From: Haloarcula argentinensis DSM 12282
GTDB taxonomy: Archaea > Halobacteriota > Halobacteria > Halobacteriales > Haloarculaceae
Direction: 5' to 3'
Length of the DNA stretch: 64,000 bases
Assembly (NCBI GenBank): GCA_000336895.1
Contig: AOLX01000027.1
Coordinates: 79,171 to 143,170, forward strand
Shown one piece after another: positions 33,637 through 42,835 of this stretch. The notes under the pieces are model-generated. The model was not told the origin of the DNA and ran no database searches. It saw only the letters and a list, made by a program, of their open reading frames with translations. The position numbers and the translations under genes were made by a program. Each line of letters opens with the position of its first letter. The first letter of the stretch is position 1.

Positions 33637-35259
33637 TCAGTCGTCGCTCACCGCGGGCGGGCGGTCGCCGCCGCGGCCGCGGATACGGTCCATCGACGAG
33701 ACGTACTCACTGTCGTCTTCGGTGAGCGCGGCCCAGGCCGCGAGACCGCGCTCCTCACGGGTTCCGGGCACCGTGTTGTCGAGGATGAAAGCGGCAATGC
33801 CGCCGACGACCATCCCGGTCCCGCCCATGACGAACAGCGTGGTCGCGACGACATCGGTCCCGAGGACGCTCCCCAGCACCGGCACAGCCGCGAGACCCTG
33901 CTGGAGGGCTGTCGCCCCGCCGACATCCATCCCCTGTCCGATCTGGCTCATGTACTCGGGCACTGCGAGCCCGGCAAACATCGCGAAGCCGACGATGAAG
34001 ACGTTTCGGTTGGCATCGAGGTCGACGTACTTGAGCTGTGAGAGCCCGACAGCGGCGATCTGGCCGAACATGACGATGTAGAGGCCGCCGATGATCGGCG
34101 ACGGGATGGTCGCGAACAGCTGGCCCGCCGGTCCGAAGTATCCGACCAGAATCATCACCGCGGCCCCGATTTGCACCACGTAGCGGGACGCGACGCCGGT
34201 GATAGCGATTGCTCCAACGTTCTCAGTGTACGACGTACAGCCGTTGCCGGTGCCCATGATGCCGGCGAACACGTTGCCGACACCCTCCATCCCGATGCCG
34301 TCGTTGATTCGGCTGCTGTTCGGTGCGCCGCGGCCGGCGATGCGGGCAACGGAGTGATAGTCGCCGAAGCTCTCGACGACGGAGGCGAGCATCCCGGCGA
34401 ACATCCCGACGACGAAGCCCGGCGTGAACTGCGGGAGCCCCCACTGGAACGGGTAGATGGGCTGGACCAGCGGTGCGCTCGTGACCGACCCGAGCGAGAC
34501 GTAGCTGATCGAGCCGGCGGTGAAGACGCCGGTGACCGAGAGGATAGCTGCGACAGTCCACGCAAACAGAATTCCCAAGAGTACGGGAAAGAGCTTGAAC
34601 GCGCGGTGACGTCGGTCGAGATACTGCGAACACGCAATAATAGAGAGCATCGTCAGCCCGAGGAGCCACCAGTTCTGTCCGGTCCCGGGGTCGCCGAAGT
34701 TCGGGTTCGCTATCTGTGGGACGTTAAAAAGCGACAGTCCGATGAGCGCGATGACCGGCGCGATGACGACCGGACCGACGTATCGTTTCAGCTTCCCCAT
34801 GAGGCCACTGTAGCCAATCACCACTTCGACGATACCGGCGACGATGACGGCCCCCTGTAGCTCGACGAGCATAGTCTGCCAGTTCGCACCCTGCTGGGCC
34901 AGCACGCCGATGATGGCCAGCCCGGGCGCGAGCATGGAGAACGTCCCGCCCTGAACGATCGGGTATCTGTTCCCGAGCGTCGTCTGGGCGAGCGTCGCGA
35001 TGCCCGAGACGACGAAGAATGTCCCGATGAGACGGCCGACCTGGTCCGGCGCGGCCTCGAACATCCCCATCGCGCCCGCCAGTCCGAGCGGGATCGCGAC
35101 GGACGCGCCGATCATTGTCAGATAGTGCTGGACGCCGAGCAGTATCGCTTGCTTTCGCGGCGGCTTGTCGTCGATGCCGTACTCGACGAAGCTGGCGGTT
35201 TCCGGTTCCTCCGGTGTGGTTGCACTCTGGCCGTCATCGGGCGGTGTCGCGTCAGTCAT
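33637..35259 (-). CDS. NCS2 family nucleobase permease (uracil/xanthine type)
   Basis: 540 residues, about 14 helices in the 7+7 UraA fold. QHYLTMIGASVAIPLGL in helix 1 and RYPIVQGGTFSML in helix 3 are NCS2 hallmarks; ASVVESFGDYHSVARIAGRG in helix 8 and GNGCTSYTENVGAI in helix 10 carry the substrate-contacting Glu residues and the NCS2 signature. ATG 35259 was chosen over the longer frame, whose extra 97 residues are Ser-rich. It probably imports uracil, xanthine or a related base with protons or Na+. Confidence 0.9.
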   Translation of the reverse strand: MTDATPPDDGQSATTPEEPETASFVEYGIDDKPPRKQAILLGVQHYLTMIGASVAIPLGLAGAMGMFEAAPDQVGRLIGTFFVVSGIATLAQTTLGNRYPIVQGGTFSMLAPGLAIIGVLAQQGANWQTMLVELQGAVIVAGIVEVVIGYSGLMGKLKRYVGPVVIAPVIALIGLSLFNVPQIANPNFGDPGTGQNWWLLGLTMLSIIACSQYLDRRHRAFKLFPVLLGILFAWTVAAILSVTGVFTAGSISYVSLGSVTSAPLVQPIYPFQWGLPQFTPGFVVGMFAGMLASVVESFGDYHSVARIAGRGAPNSSRINDGIGMEGVGNVFAGIMGTGNGCTSYTENVGAIAITGVASRYVVQIGAAVMILVGYFGPAGQLFATIPSPIIGGLYIVMFGQIAAVGLSQLKYVDLDANRNVFIVGFAMFAGLAVPEYMSQIGQGMDVGGATALQQGLAAVPVLGSVLGTDVVATTLFVMGGTGMVVGGIAAFILDNTVPGTREERGLAAWAALTEDDSEYVSSMDRIRGRGGDRPPAVSDD

Positions 35260-35380
35260 GCTCGCTACCCATGGCACTGCAACTCCCGATACATATTCTT
35301 TGCTCGTTGGCCCAGCGCCGACGGGGCACAGCCGCCTCGAAAGGAAAACGCTCTTGGCCCGCTCCGACACAGTCTTCGAC

Positions 35381-36655
35381 ATGAGCAACGGGGACGACGA
35401 GGCCGACGCGTCGGACGACGCCGAGGCAACAGATGAGATCGACGTGACCGCCGAAGAACTGGAATCGCGTCTCACAGAGGCCGGCGACGCGTTAGAGGCC
35501 GCGGAGACGGAGGCCGACCTCGACGACGTTGAGTCGTCCCTCGACGACATCGAGACCGACCTCGAAGCCGCCGACCTGCCCGAACCCGACGAGGACGATG
35601 ACGAGGCCGAGGACCCCCGCGAGGAGCTAGAGTCCCAGCTTTCGGACCTTCGCGACGATCTCGAGGAACAGCGCGGCCCCTACGCTGAGGATGTCGTCGC
35701 CATCGTTTCCGACGCCGCCGACACCGTCACTGACAGCGAGTGGACCGACGATGGAGAGGACGAGGCGCAGGAAGCCGTCGAGACGTTCCTCGACGAAAGC
35801 GCCGAGTTCGTCGACCACGACGCCGACACGGGCGGCGATTTCGTCGCTGCCGGGGATGCGCTGAGTACAGTCGCCGACGCCATCGAAGCGGCAAACCTCG
35901 ACCCCGACGAGGACACGGAGACTATCGAAGGCCTCCTCGAAGCGGCCGAGACACTGGAAACGGGGCTTGACGACGCCGAAGTCTGGGACGATCTCACGGT
36001 ACAGGAGCAACTCGATGCCCGCGGGTTTTACGATATCCTGACCAACGAGAACCGGAAGGACTTCCCGCCGGAGTGGAACGCCGCGAAGCTCCACGCCGAG
36101 GAGGGAGACTTCGAGCAGGTTCTGTTCGCCTACGAAAAACTAGGATCGGAGTTCTTCGACGGCTACATCGTCGACCTCCTGTACAACCTCGGGAGCGACG
36201 CCGAGCCGGCCTTCGACGCGATGCACCAGCGTGCACAGAAACGCGACAAGGGACCGATCGAGGTACTGGGGAAGATCGGCGACGAGCGCGCGACCGAGAC
36301 GCTACACGACTACATCGATGGCGACGGCGACCCTGCGCTCCAGAAAGTCACGCTCCGTGCGCTGGGCGCTATCGGCAGTGCGGAGTCGGTCCAGCCGGTC
36401 GCCAATCGGCTCGACGCCGACAGCGAGGAGGTCCGCTCAGTCGCGGCCCGCGCCCTCGGCCTGCTCGGTGACACTCGCGCTATCGAGCCGCTCGGCGACA
36501 TCCTCGAGTCCGACGACAGCGACTCCGTGCGAGCCTCCGCCGCGTGGGCGCTCCGACAGATCGGGACCGAAACGGCGCTCGAGGAAGCCGCCCGCTACGC
36601 GGACGACCGTGCGTACATCGTCCAGGCCGAAGCCGAAAAGGCCTCAAGCGCCTGA
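35381..36655 (+). CDS. HEAT-repeat protein with acidic helical N-terminus
   Basis: 424 residues. The first about 230 are extremely acidic helices (for example LESRLTEAGDALEAAETEAD), likely coiled-coil. From about residue 280 come HEAT/PBS-lyase repeats: GKIGDERATETLHDYI, LRALGAIGSAESVQPVANRL, ARALGLLGDTRAIEPLGDIL and AWALRQIGTETALEEAARY. Such alpha-solenoids bind other proteins. ATG 35381 was chosen because the upstream in-frame sequence overlaps the divergent permease start and is not helical. Cytosolic scaffold; partner unknown. Confidence 0.85.
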   Translation: MSNGDDEADASDDAEATDEIDVTAEELESRLTEAGDALEAAETEADLDDVESSLDDIETDLEAADLPEPDEDDDEAEDPREELESQLSDLRDDLEEQRGPYAEDVVAIVSDAADTVTDSEWTDDGEDEAQEAVETFLDESAEFVDHDADTGGDFVAAGDALSTVADAIEAANLDPDEDTETIEGLLEAAETLETGLDDAEVWDDLTVQEQLDARGFYDILTNENRKDFPPEWNAAKLHAEEGDFEQVLFAYEKLGSEFFDGYIVDLLYNLGSDAEPAFDAMHQRAQKRDKGPIEVLGKIGDERATETLHDYIDGDGDPALQKVTLRALGAIGSAESVQPVANRLDADSEEVRSVAARALGLLGDTRAIEPLGDILESDDSDSVRASAAWALRQIGTETALEEAARYADDRAYIVQAEAEKASSA

Positions 36656-36666
36656 GTCAGGAAACC

Positions 36667-36675
36667 TTTTTATAC
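36667..36675 (+). promoter_or_regulatory. TATA-like box of the phospholipase-D-like gene
   Basis: TTTTTATAC stands about 27 nt before ATG 36698, 10 nt after the stop of the HEAT-repeat gene. It suggests that the secreted protein gene has its own leaderless transcript. Confidence 0.5.
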
Positions 36676-36697
36676 AAACGGGCGGCCAGACGCCCCG

Positions 36698-38320
36698 ATG
36701 CGGTCGTTTGCCCCACTCGTCTGTTGCGTGCTCGTCCTCGTAGCGATGGGTCCATATACCGCCACTGGACAGGCGACTTCAGCCGCAACAACACCCAGCT
36801 CCGCAGAGCCGTCGATTCACGCGGTGTACCCGGATCCCATCGCTGGCGGCGACGAAGGAGAGTTCGTTGTCCTCAGCGTCCCCGACGGGACTGACATCGG
36901 ACAGTATGCTGTCACCGACGGCGATGGAACCGTGGGGATTCCGAACACCAGCGCACGCGGGCGCGTCGTTCTCTCGACGGTACCGAACCGGACACGGGAA
37001 CTTACTGACTGGCCGGTCGTCGGTTTCGATGGTCATCTCGCACTGGCAAACGGCGGCGAACGAATCCGGCTACAGCGGGGCAACCGGACTGTCGACGCTG
37101 TCCGATACACCGAGGCCGTCGAGGGGGAACTCGGCATAGTGAACGGGTCGGTTATTCGCTGGCGGCCGCTGGGTGCAACGGACCGCCCTGTGGTCAGGGC
37201 CGCTGGTGGCGAGGTCCGCGCGTTCACGCTGCCGGATACACCCGCCGCGCCGATTCGGCCGATACGAAACGCGGGTGAGCGGGTATATCTGGCCGGCTAC
37301 ACGCTCTCCTCGGACAGAGTCGCCGATGCCCTCATTGCTGCTCAGCGCCGGGGCGCGACGGTCCGCATCCTGCTTGAGGGCGAACCGGTCGGGAGCCGCA
37401 CTGACAGGGAAGCCGCCACGCTCGACCGACTGACCGAGGCCGGCGTGTCCGTTCGGGTGTTGACAGGCCCTCGTGCCAGATATCGCTACCATCACGCGAA
37501 GTACGCCATCGCTGACGAACGGGCCGTCGTGCTGACGGAGAACTGGAAGCCCGCCGGCACCGGCGGCAACAGTAGCCGCGGCTGGGGAGTCGTTACGTCA
37601 CAACCGCGAATCATCGACGGGTTGAACCGGACATTCCAGTCCGACATCGGCTGGCAGGATAGCAAGCCATGGGGGGAGTACCGTCAGGGCCGACAGTTCG
37701 AGCGGGCCGGACCAGCGACCGGGTCGTATCCGACTGAGTTCCGGGCTGAATCGGTATCGGTCCAGCGGACGGACCTCCTGATTACTCCGGACAACGCCCA
37801 GGGTAGACTCGTCGAGACAATAGACGACGCGGACGACTCAATCGATGTTATCCAGCCGACGGTCGGGGACTGGAACAGCCCGCTTTTGCGGGCGCTCCGC
37901 CGGGCTGCGTCGCGCGGCGTCGAGGTCCGCTTACTGTTGAGTGACGCGTGGTACGTCCGCGAAGAGAACGAACAGACAGCACAGCGGTTTCGAGAGTGGG
38001 CCGACCGCAACGACGCGCCGCTGACGGCGAAAGTGGCAGACCCCGACGGTCGCTACGAAAAAATCCACGCGAAGGGTGCCGTCGTCGATGACAAGCGGGT
38101 CGTCGTCGGCAGTCTCAACTGGAACGAGGCGGCAGCGACGTCGAATCGCGAGGTCGTACTGGTGTTGCACGGCGGCGATGCGGCCGACTATTTTGGAGCT
38201 GTCTTCGACGCTGACTGGGACGGCGGCGGCTTCGACATGCCGGTCGGGGCACTCGTGGCCCTACTCGGTCTTCTGGTAGTCGCCGGGCTCGCCGCTCGTC
38301 GGGTTTCGTTCGAAGCGTAG
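36698..38320 (+). CDS. secreted, membrane-anchored phospholipase-D-like protein
   Basis: 540 residues. A Sec signal peptide (about 1-24, VCCVLVLVAMGPYTATGQA) is followed by a lamin-tail-like beta domain (about 40-170) and two PLD half-sites: HHAKYAIAD (about 265) and IHAKGAVVDD with GSLNWNE (about 455-475), each HxKxxxxD. A final transmembrane helix (about 513-533) anchors it, leaving catalysis on the outside. The family cleaves phosphodiesters in lipids or DNA. Lamin-tail domains often accompany secreted nucleases, so extracellular DNA or lipid are both plausible substrates. Confidence 0.88.
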   Translation: MRSFAPLVCCVLVLVAMGPYTATGQATSAATTPSSAEPSIHAVYPDPIAGGDEGEFVVLSVPDGTDIGQYAVTDGDGTVGIPNTSARGRVVLSTVPNRTRELTDWPVVGFDGHLALANGGERIRLQRGNRTVDAVRYTEAVEGELGIVNGSVIRWRPLGATDRPVVRAAGGEVRAFTLPDTPAAPIRPIRNAGERVYLAGYTLSSDRVADALIAAQRRGATVRILLEGEPVGSRTDREAATLDRLTEAGVSVRVLTGPRARYRYHHAKYAIADERAVVLTENWKPAGTGGNSSRGWGVVTSQPRIIDGLNRTFQSDIGWQDSKPWGEYRQGRQFERAGPATGSYPTEFRAESVSVQRTDLLITPDNAQGRLVETIDDADDSIDVIQPTVGDWNSPLLRALRRAASRGVEVRLLLSDAWYVREENEQTAQRFREWADRNDAPLTAKVADPDGRYEKIHAKGAVVDDKRVVVGSLNWNEAAATSNREVVLVLHGGDAADYFGAVFDADWDGGGFDMPVGALVALLGLLVVAGLAARRVSFEA

Positions 38321-38341
38321 AAAACGGATTGCGTGGCGAGC

Positions 38342-40255
38342 TTACACTTCTTCGGGCAACGCCGTCGAACTCCCGAGCTCCTCGTCGATCTCGGCCTCTG
38401 CCATCTTCTCGACGAGGGCGTCGATAACCGACTCGCGGCGGCCCTTGACGAACTTGATGGAGCCGACGACGAGGTGGCCGCCGCCGGAGACACCGCCACC
38501 GTCGACCTCCTCGGTCAGTTCAGTGACCATCCGCGGGATGTCAAGGCGGACGCCGTCGGAGCGCAGGACAGCGAAGTCCGGGCCATAGCCGATGGTGATG
38601 ACGGGGTCGCCAGTTTCCGCTACCTTCCGGTCGTGGATTTCGCCGGTCGTCTTCCCCGGTGCAGGGTAGGTGAAGCGGTGGGCGTGGTTCTCCACGTCGA
38701 TCGTGTAGAGGTGGGCGCCGTTGTCGAGGCGCTCGTGCTCGACGTGGCTCATGGCGGCGTCGAGTTGATCCTCGACATCGCGTTCTGCCCGCTCGGCGAG
38801 GAAGTCGACGACCTCCCCGTGGCGGTCCCGGTCGTCACAGTCGACGTTCAGCACGTCGGTGATGAGCTGTTCACCGGAGTTGTAGCGCAGCCAGTGGGTC
38901 GCGTAGTCGAGCGCTTCGCCGATGTCGCGCAGATCGTTCTCGTCGTAGCCCTTCTCGCTTGCGAGGTCGATGTAGTCCCGCATCGCCTCGGCCTCGGAGC
39001 GGTCAGACAGGCCTGCGACCGCGGGAACGTGCTGAAGGTCCGCAGTGATGTCGGGGTCGATCATCCGGGCGAGTTCGACACACAGCATCCCCGTGGTGAT
39101 GCGGTAGTCCTCGTCGTGGAGGTAGGGGTTGACGTGCTGCTCGATGAGCGGCTCGACAGCTTCGGGGTCCGGGTGGTGGTGGTCGACGACGACGACCGGG
39201 ATGTCGTAGTGCCGGAGGTTTCGGTAGGCCGGCGTGTCCTCCTCGGTCGAGCCGTTGTCGAGCATCAGCAGCATCGGAAGCTTCTGTCCGTGGCGGGTCC
39301 GGTCCTCCAGTGCGAAGTTGAGATCCCGGGTTACGTCCTCCATCTCGTAGTAGGGGGCCTTGCTCGGCAGGCGCTTGAGGAGGTGCTGGGGCGCGCTGGC
39401 GTCCTCGTACTGGGAGGCGATGAATGACTCCAGCGCGACCTGCAGTGGGACGCTCGCACAGAGCCCGTCGCCGTCGGCGTGGTGACGCATCCGGATCGGC
39501 CGGCCCGAAAGTACCGTCTTTCGGAGTTCTGTCGCGACTTCGCGGAGGTCGTCCCACAGTTTCTCGAAGGCGGGCCACTCGACCAGCGGCTCGACATCGG
39601 CCGGTTCAGCGGCCTCGGCCAGCGCCGCGTCGAGGTCGCTCTGGACGTCGTCGGCTGCCTCGCCGTCGAGGACGGTCAGCGATTCGGCCTCGACCTGCAG
39701 ACCGTCGTCGCGCTCCTCGGCACGTCCGGAGACGCGAACGATGTCATCGATCTCAACGTCGGGGTGCGCCCGGACGCCGGCCTCCTCGAAGGCGGCACAC
39801 GGGACAATACCGGTCTCGTCGCGGACCTGGAACACGGTAGGGCCGCCGGTCTGTTTGATCTGGACGACCTGCCCCTCGATGATAACCGTCTCACCGGTAG
39901 CGGCGGCGAGGTCGGTTACGGTGGTCGCGTTGCCGTGGACAACGTGCTGTTCATCGTAGTCGGCGACCTGCACTTCCTCGAAGCTCAGGTCGCCATCGGG
40001 ACGGATCTCGCCGAGTTCGACGATGAGGTCGTCGCCCACGTCGTACTGGCCCAGGAGATTAGAGTCGTGGACGAGCCCGGAGACAGCATCGGAGAGATCG
40101 ACGAACACGCCGTATTCGACGGTGCCGTTGACAGTTGCGTGGTACAGTGCGCCTTCTTCGAGATCATCGGACGTACATTGGTCCGCAAGATCGTAGACGA
40201 TGGTCCCGCCGTCGGGGACCGTCGCACCGTCACCGGTGCCAGTTGGCGAAGACAT
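38342..40255 (-). CDS. DHH-family phosphoesterase/exonuclease (RecJ-like) with S1 and OB domains
   Basis: 637 residues. An S1-type RNA-binding domain (about 35-95, TVEYGVFVDLSDAVSGLVH) and an OB domain (about 125-185, TVFQVRDETGIVPC) precede a DHH core with the motifs RHHADGDGLCA, LMLDNGS and VVVDHHHPD. The DHHA1-type motif GGGHLVVGSIKF is near the end. All metal-binding Asp/His are kept, so it is probably an active 5'-3' nuclease of the archaeal RecJ group. It is divergent from the JAMM-ribL pair, an arrangement I recall from other haloarchaea. The two RNA/ssDNA-binding domains suggest that RNA may be a substrate. Confidence 0.87.
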   Translation of the reverse strand: MSSPTGTGDGATVPDGGTIVYDLADQCTSDDLEEGALYHATVNGTVEYGVFVDLSDAVSGLVHDSNLLGQYDVGDDLIVELGEIRPDGDLSFEEVQVADYDEQHVVHGNATTVTDLAAATGETVIIEGQVVQIKQTGGPTVFQVRDETGIVPCAAFEEAGVRAHPDVEIDDIVRVSGRAEERDDGLQVEAESLTVLDGEAADDVQSDLDAALAEAAEPADVEPLVEWPAFEKLWDDLREVATELRKTVLSGRPIRMRHHADGDGLCASVPLQVALESFIASQYEDASAPQHLLKRLPSKAPYYEMEDVTRDLNFALEDRTRHGQKLPMLLMLDNGSTEEDTPAYRNLRHYDIPVVVVDHHHPDPEAVEPLIEQHVNPYLHDEDYRITTGMLCVELARMIDPDITADLQHVPAVAGLSDRSEAEAMRDYIDLASEKGYDENDLRDIGEALDYATHWLRYNSGEQLITDVLNVDCDDRDRHGEVVDFLAERAERDVEDQLDAAMSHVEHERLDNGAHLYTIDVENHAHRFTYPAPGKTTGEIHDRKVAETGDPVITIGYGPDFAVLRSDGVRLDIPRMVTELTEEVDGGGVSGGGHLVVGSIKFVKGRRESVIDALVEKMAEAEIDEELGSSTALPEEV

Positions 40256-40349
40256 TTGTCAATCCTTCGGTGCTCCCCCGTTTGTACTCTTCGGAATCCG
40301 CGGAGGGACGAACACAACGCGTAAAAAGCGCCCGACCCGACTGCGTGGT

Positions 40350-40847
40350 ATGGGGTTGTTCCGAACGAGCGGGATACTCGGCATCGCGGAGTCCGCACTC
40401 GAGTTCGCGCTCGCAGCCTCCGAGGAGGCCCATCCCAACGAGTACATGGGCTTTCTCCGGGGCGATGACGCCAGTAAGCTCGGGCTTGACGACGACGGCA
40501 CAGTGCTGACCGACGTCTTGGTCATTCCGGGAACGGAGTCGAACCCGGTCAGCGCGACCGTCAAGACGAGCATGGTTCCAAACGACATGCGAGCGGCGGG
40601 GTCGATTCACTCCCACCCGAACGGCGTCCTCAAGCCGAGCGACGCCGACCTCGCCACGTTCGGTCGCGGCGACGTCCACATTATCGTCGGCTATCCGTAC
40701 GGCCGCGACGACTGGAAGGCCTTCGACAGCGAGGGGACAGAGGTCGACCTTCCGGTACTCGACGTGGAGCCGCCGGAGGAGTCCTTCTTCGATTTCGACC
40801 AGGCCGACATCGACGCCGAGCTCCGCGAGGAGGAGTTCGATCAGTGA
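40350..40847 (+). CDS. JAMM/MPN+ metalloprotease (possible desampylase)
   Basis: 165 residues. The motif HSHPNG-x4-SDAD (HxH-x7-S-x2-D) and an upstream Glu in NEYMGFLRG make a complete JAMM zinc site. Archaeal JAMM proteins remove ubiquitin-like SAMP modifiers; haloarchaea have more than one and only some are shown to be active. An acidic C-terminal tail of about 25 residues is an addition. Its stop overlaps the GTG start of ribL by 4 nt, so the genes are coupled. Confidence 0.87.
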   Translation: MGLFRTSGILGIAESALEFALAASEEAHPNEYMGFLRGDDASKLGLDDDGTVLTDVLVIPGTESNPVSATVKTSMVPNDMRAAGSIHSHPNGVLKPSDADLATFGRGDVHIIVGYPYGRDDWKAFDSEGTEVDLPVLDVEPPEESFFDFDQADIDAELREEEFDQ

Positions 40848-41272
40848 CCCGCGTCGTCGCACAGGGGACCTTCGACATCCTGCACCCGGGCCACGTCCAC
40901 TACCTGCAGGACGCCGCCGACATGGGCGACGAACTGCACGTCATCGTCGCCCGCTCGGTCAACGTCACGCACAAGGAGCCGCCGGTCGTCCCGGACGAGC
41001 AACGCCGGGAGATGGTCGCCGCGCTCAAACCGGTCGACGAGGCGCACCTGGGCCATCCGGAGGATATTTTCGTCCCCATCGAGCGCATCGAACCGGACAT
41101 CATCGCGCTTGGCTACGACCAGCATCACGACGACGAGCAACTCGAAGCGGCGCTGTCCGCCCGGGGTATCGACTGTGACATCCGCCGGGCCAGCCCGTTA
41201 GAAGCCGAATCGGCTGACCGACTCCTATCGACCGGTCGTATTATCGACCGGATTCTCGACGAGCGTTGCTAA
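40844..41272 (+). CDS. ribL: archaeal FAD synthase (FMN adenylyltransferase)
   Basis: 142 residues from GTG 40844. GTFDILHPGHVHYL is the nucleotidyltransferase HxGH motif and ALGYDQHHD the second conserved block; a C-terminal LLSTGRIIDRIL is close to the RxSS region of related enzymes. RibL transfers AMP to FMN to make FAD. The coupled JAMM gene upstream is a conserved but unexplained partner. With ribH at 44352 it gives two flavin genes in the window. Confidence 0.88.
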   Translation: MTRVVAQGTFDILHPGHVHYLQDAADMGDELHVIVARSVNVTHKEPPVVPDEQRREMVAALKPVDEAHLGHPEDIFVPIERIEPDIIALGYDQHHDDEQLEAALSARGIDCDIRRASPLEAESADRLLSTGRIIDRILDERC

Positions 41273-41366
41273 CTCGGTACCGCGGTTTATACACTCATAT
41301 CAGTAGCTTAGCAAAATTATTTTACAATGCTACGTCTCTAATGTAATCAACAGTTGTGTTGATACG

Positions 41367-42077
41367 ATGGGGATGGTTACAGTCAACGACGTCGATTCGC
41401 TGTCGTACCGCGCTGTCGAAGTACTGCTGCTCTTGCCGACCCTCCTGTTTGGGTTTCTCGGGCTTGGGGTGATCCTCGTCGGGCTAGGGGGCGAGAGCGT
41501 GGGCGATGGTCCACTCGGAATGGCTAGCATCTTCGGGACGTTCGGCGTCTGGTATATCGGCGGCATTGTTGTCGCACTGATATCGTGGCTTGTAACCCCA
41601 ATTGTCCTCTATTTCGACACCAAGAAGATACGAGATGCGGACGTGGACTGGGACCCGAATCCGGTCCTGTACGCGGTCGGCGGCTTCTTCCTTGGCTACT
41701 TGATGAAGCTTCACCACCTGTATCATCGCCATCAGTATGTCGTCGACTGGGTGGACCGGGACTGGTGGTGGACGGTTGTCGCTGTCGGAACCGTGCTGCC
41801 GCCTGTCTGTATCGCTCTCGGGGCCACGCTTGTTTCGAGCGGAAGCCTCGGCATCGGATTTGTTTTGGTTGGTGTCGGCATTCTCACAGCGGTGCCGTTC
41901 TCTGTCGCCATCTACCGCGACGCGACCTACGTCCGTCTTCAGTCCGGGGCCTGGCAGCCCAATCCAGGGAACTACGTCAATCTCGGCGTCTTTTTCCTGC
42001 TTCTCGGGCCAATAGTGTACCCCATAATCGGCTGCTACTACCTGTTCCGTCGCCATCGGGCTATCGGGACGCTGTAA
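41367..42077 (+). CDS. membrane protein with internal duplication
   Basis: 236 residues, about six transmembrane helices. Two similar blocks occur: YFDTKKIRDADVDWDPNP with HHLYHRHQYV after a helix (about 83-125), and YRDATYVRLQSGAWQPNP with YYLFRRHRAI (about 180-232). Each is a charged loop, then a helix pair, then an aromatic/His/Arg end, consistent with duplication of a two-helix unit. No known family is recognised. A TATA-like TTTATACAC lies upstream. Confidence 0.65.
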   Translation: MGMVTVNDVDSLSYRAVEVLLLLPTLLFGFLGLGVILVGLGGESVGDGPLGMASIFGTFGVWYIGGIVVALISWLVTPIVLYFDTKKIRDADVDWDPNPVLYAVGGFFLGYLMKLHHLYHRHQYVVDWVDRDWWWTVVAVGTVLPPVCIALGATLVSSGSLGIGFVLVGVGILTAVPFSVAIYRDATYVRLQSGAWQPNPGNYVNLGVFFLLLGPIVYPIIGCYYLFRRHRAIGTL

Positions 42078-42176
42078 TCGGTGCTTCGGCTATCCTGCTT
42101 CCGATCCGAGAGACGCTCCTGCTGCTGATTGACCACGTAAGGCGAGTGGGTCCCGGTTCCAGTCTTTCCGCAATTT

Positions 42177-42605
42177 TCATTCTACAACAGTCACTCTCGC
42201 CTCGGAGACGACACGCTCATCGGTACTGTCGATGCCGGCCTCAACCGCCAGCGCGTACTCACTGGGTGACGCGTCGTCCGGAACGGCCACGGTCAGGTTG
42301 CCAGTAACCGAATCAGCAACAGGGTCCCAGACGAGTTCTGGCGGATAGGACTCCCGTACGGCGGTCGGTTCCGGTTCGAAACCCTCGTGTGTCACCTGCC
42401 AGTTTTCGGGGATTTCGGCCAGCTGCCAAGTCAGGACGCCGACCGACGAGGCCTGCACCTCGATTCTCGCCGTCCCGCCGGGCGCGGCGGTTGCGTCTGC
42501 GGTTTCGATGGTGAGTCCGCTGTCCGAACCGCCGCCAGGAGCCCCACAGCCGGCCAGATAGAGCGTCCCGACCGAGAGAGCGAGCATCGTTCTCCGGGTT
42601 CGCAT
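42177..42605 (-). CDS. small lipoprotein (142 aa)
   Basis: The N-terminus RTRRTMLALSVGTLYLAGC contains a double-Arg-like start and a lipobox LAGC (Cys at about residue 20), so it is exported and lipid-anchored, possibly by Tat. The mature part is one beta-sandwich-like domain (for example PGGTARIEVQASSVGVLTW; VTGNLTVAVPDDASPSEYAL), like extracellular CARDB-type modules. Function unknown. It is divergent from the proteolipid gene. Confidence 0.75.
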   Translation of the reverse strand: MRTRRTMLALSVGTLYLAGCGAPGGGSDSGLTIETADATAAPGGTARIEVQASSVGVLTWQLAEIPENWQVTHEGFEPEPTAVRESYPPELVWDPVADSVTGNLTVAVPDDASPSEYALAVEAGIDSTDERVVSEARVTVVE

Positions 42606-42730
42606 ACCGGCTGTTCCAGCGGCCGGGGGAAAACGGTTCGCACGGAACTGCTCGAACCTGTGTCGCGTTCGGATGGCGGCGCTGTTCGCAGTGGCGTCAA
42701 TCGAGGAATCACTAGCCGGGAAAGCTGTAC

Positions 42731-42753
42731 ATCCGTGTTACTTCACCACGGAT
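42731..42753. promoter_or_regulatory. inverted repeat between lipoprotein and proteolipid genes
   Basis: ATCCGTG-TTACTTCAC-CACGGAT, 7-bp perfect arms around a 9-nt centre, about 130 nt before both divergent starts. It is a possible regulator site; the loop length would also allow a hairpin. Confidence 0.35.
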
Positions 42754-42835
42754 ATGTCTAAAAGGCGATCATGAATACCAGAGTCTGGAATGTAGCGGTC
42801 AGATGATTGTCCCGCCGCTCGGAGGATAAACTGCC

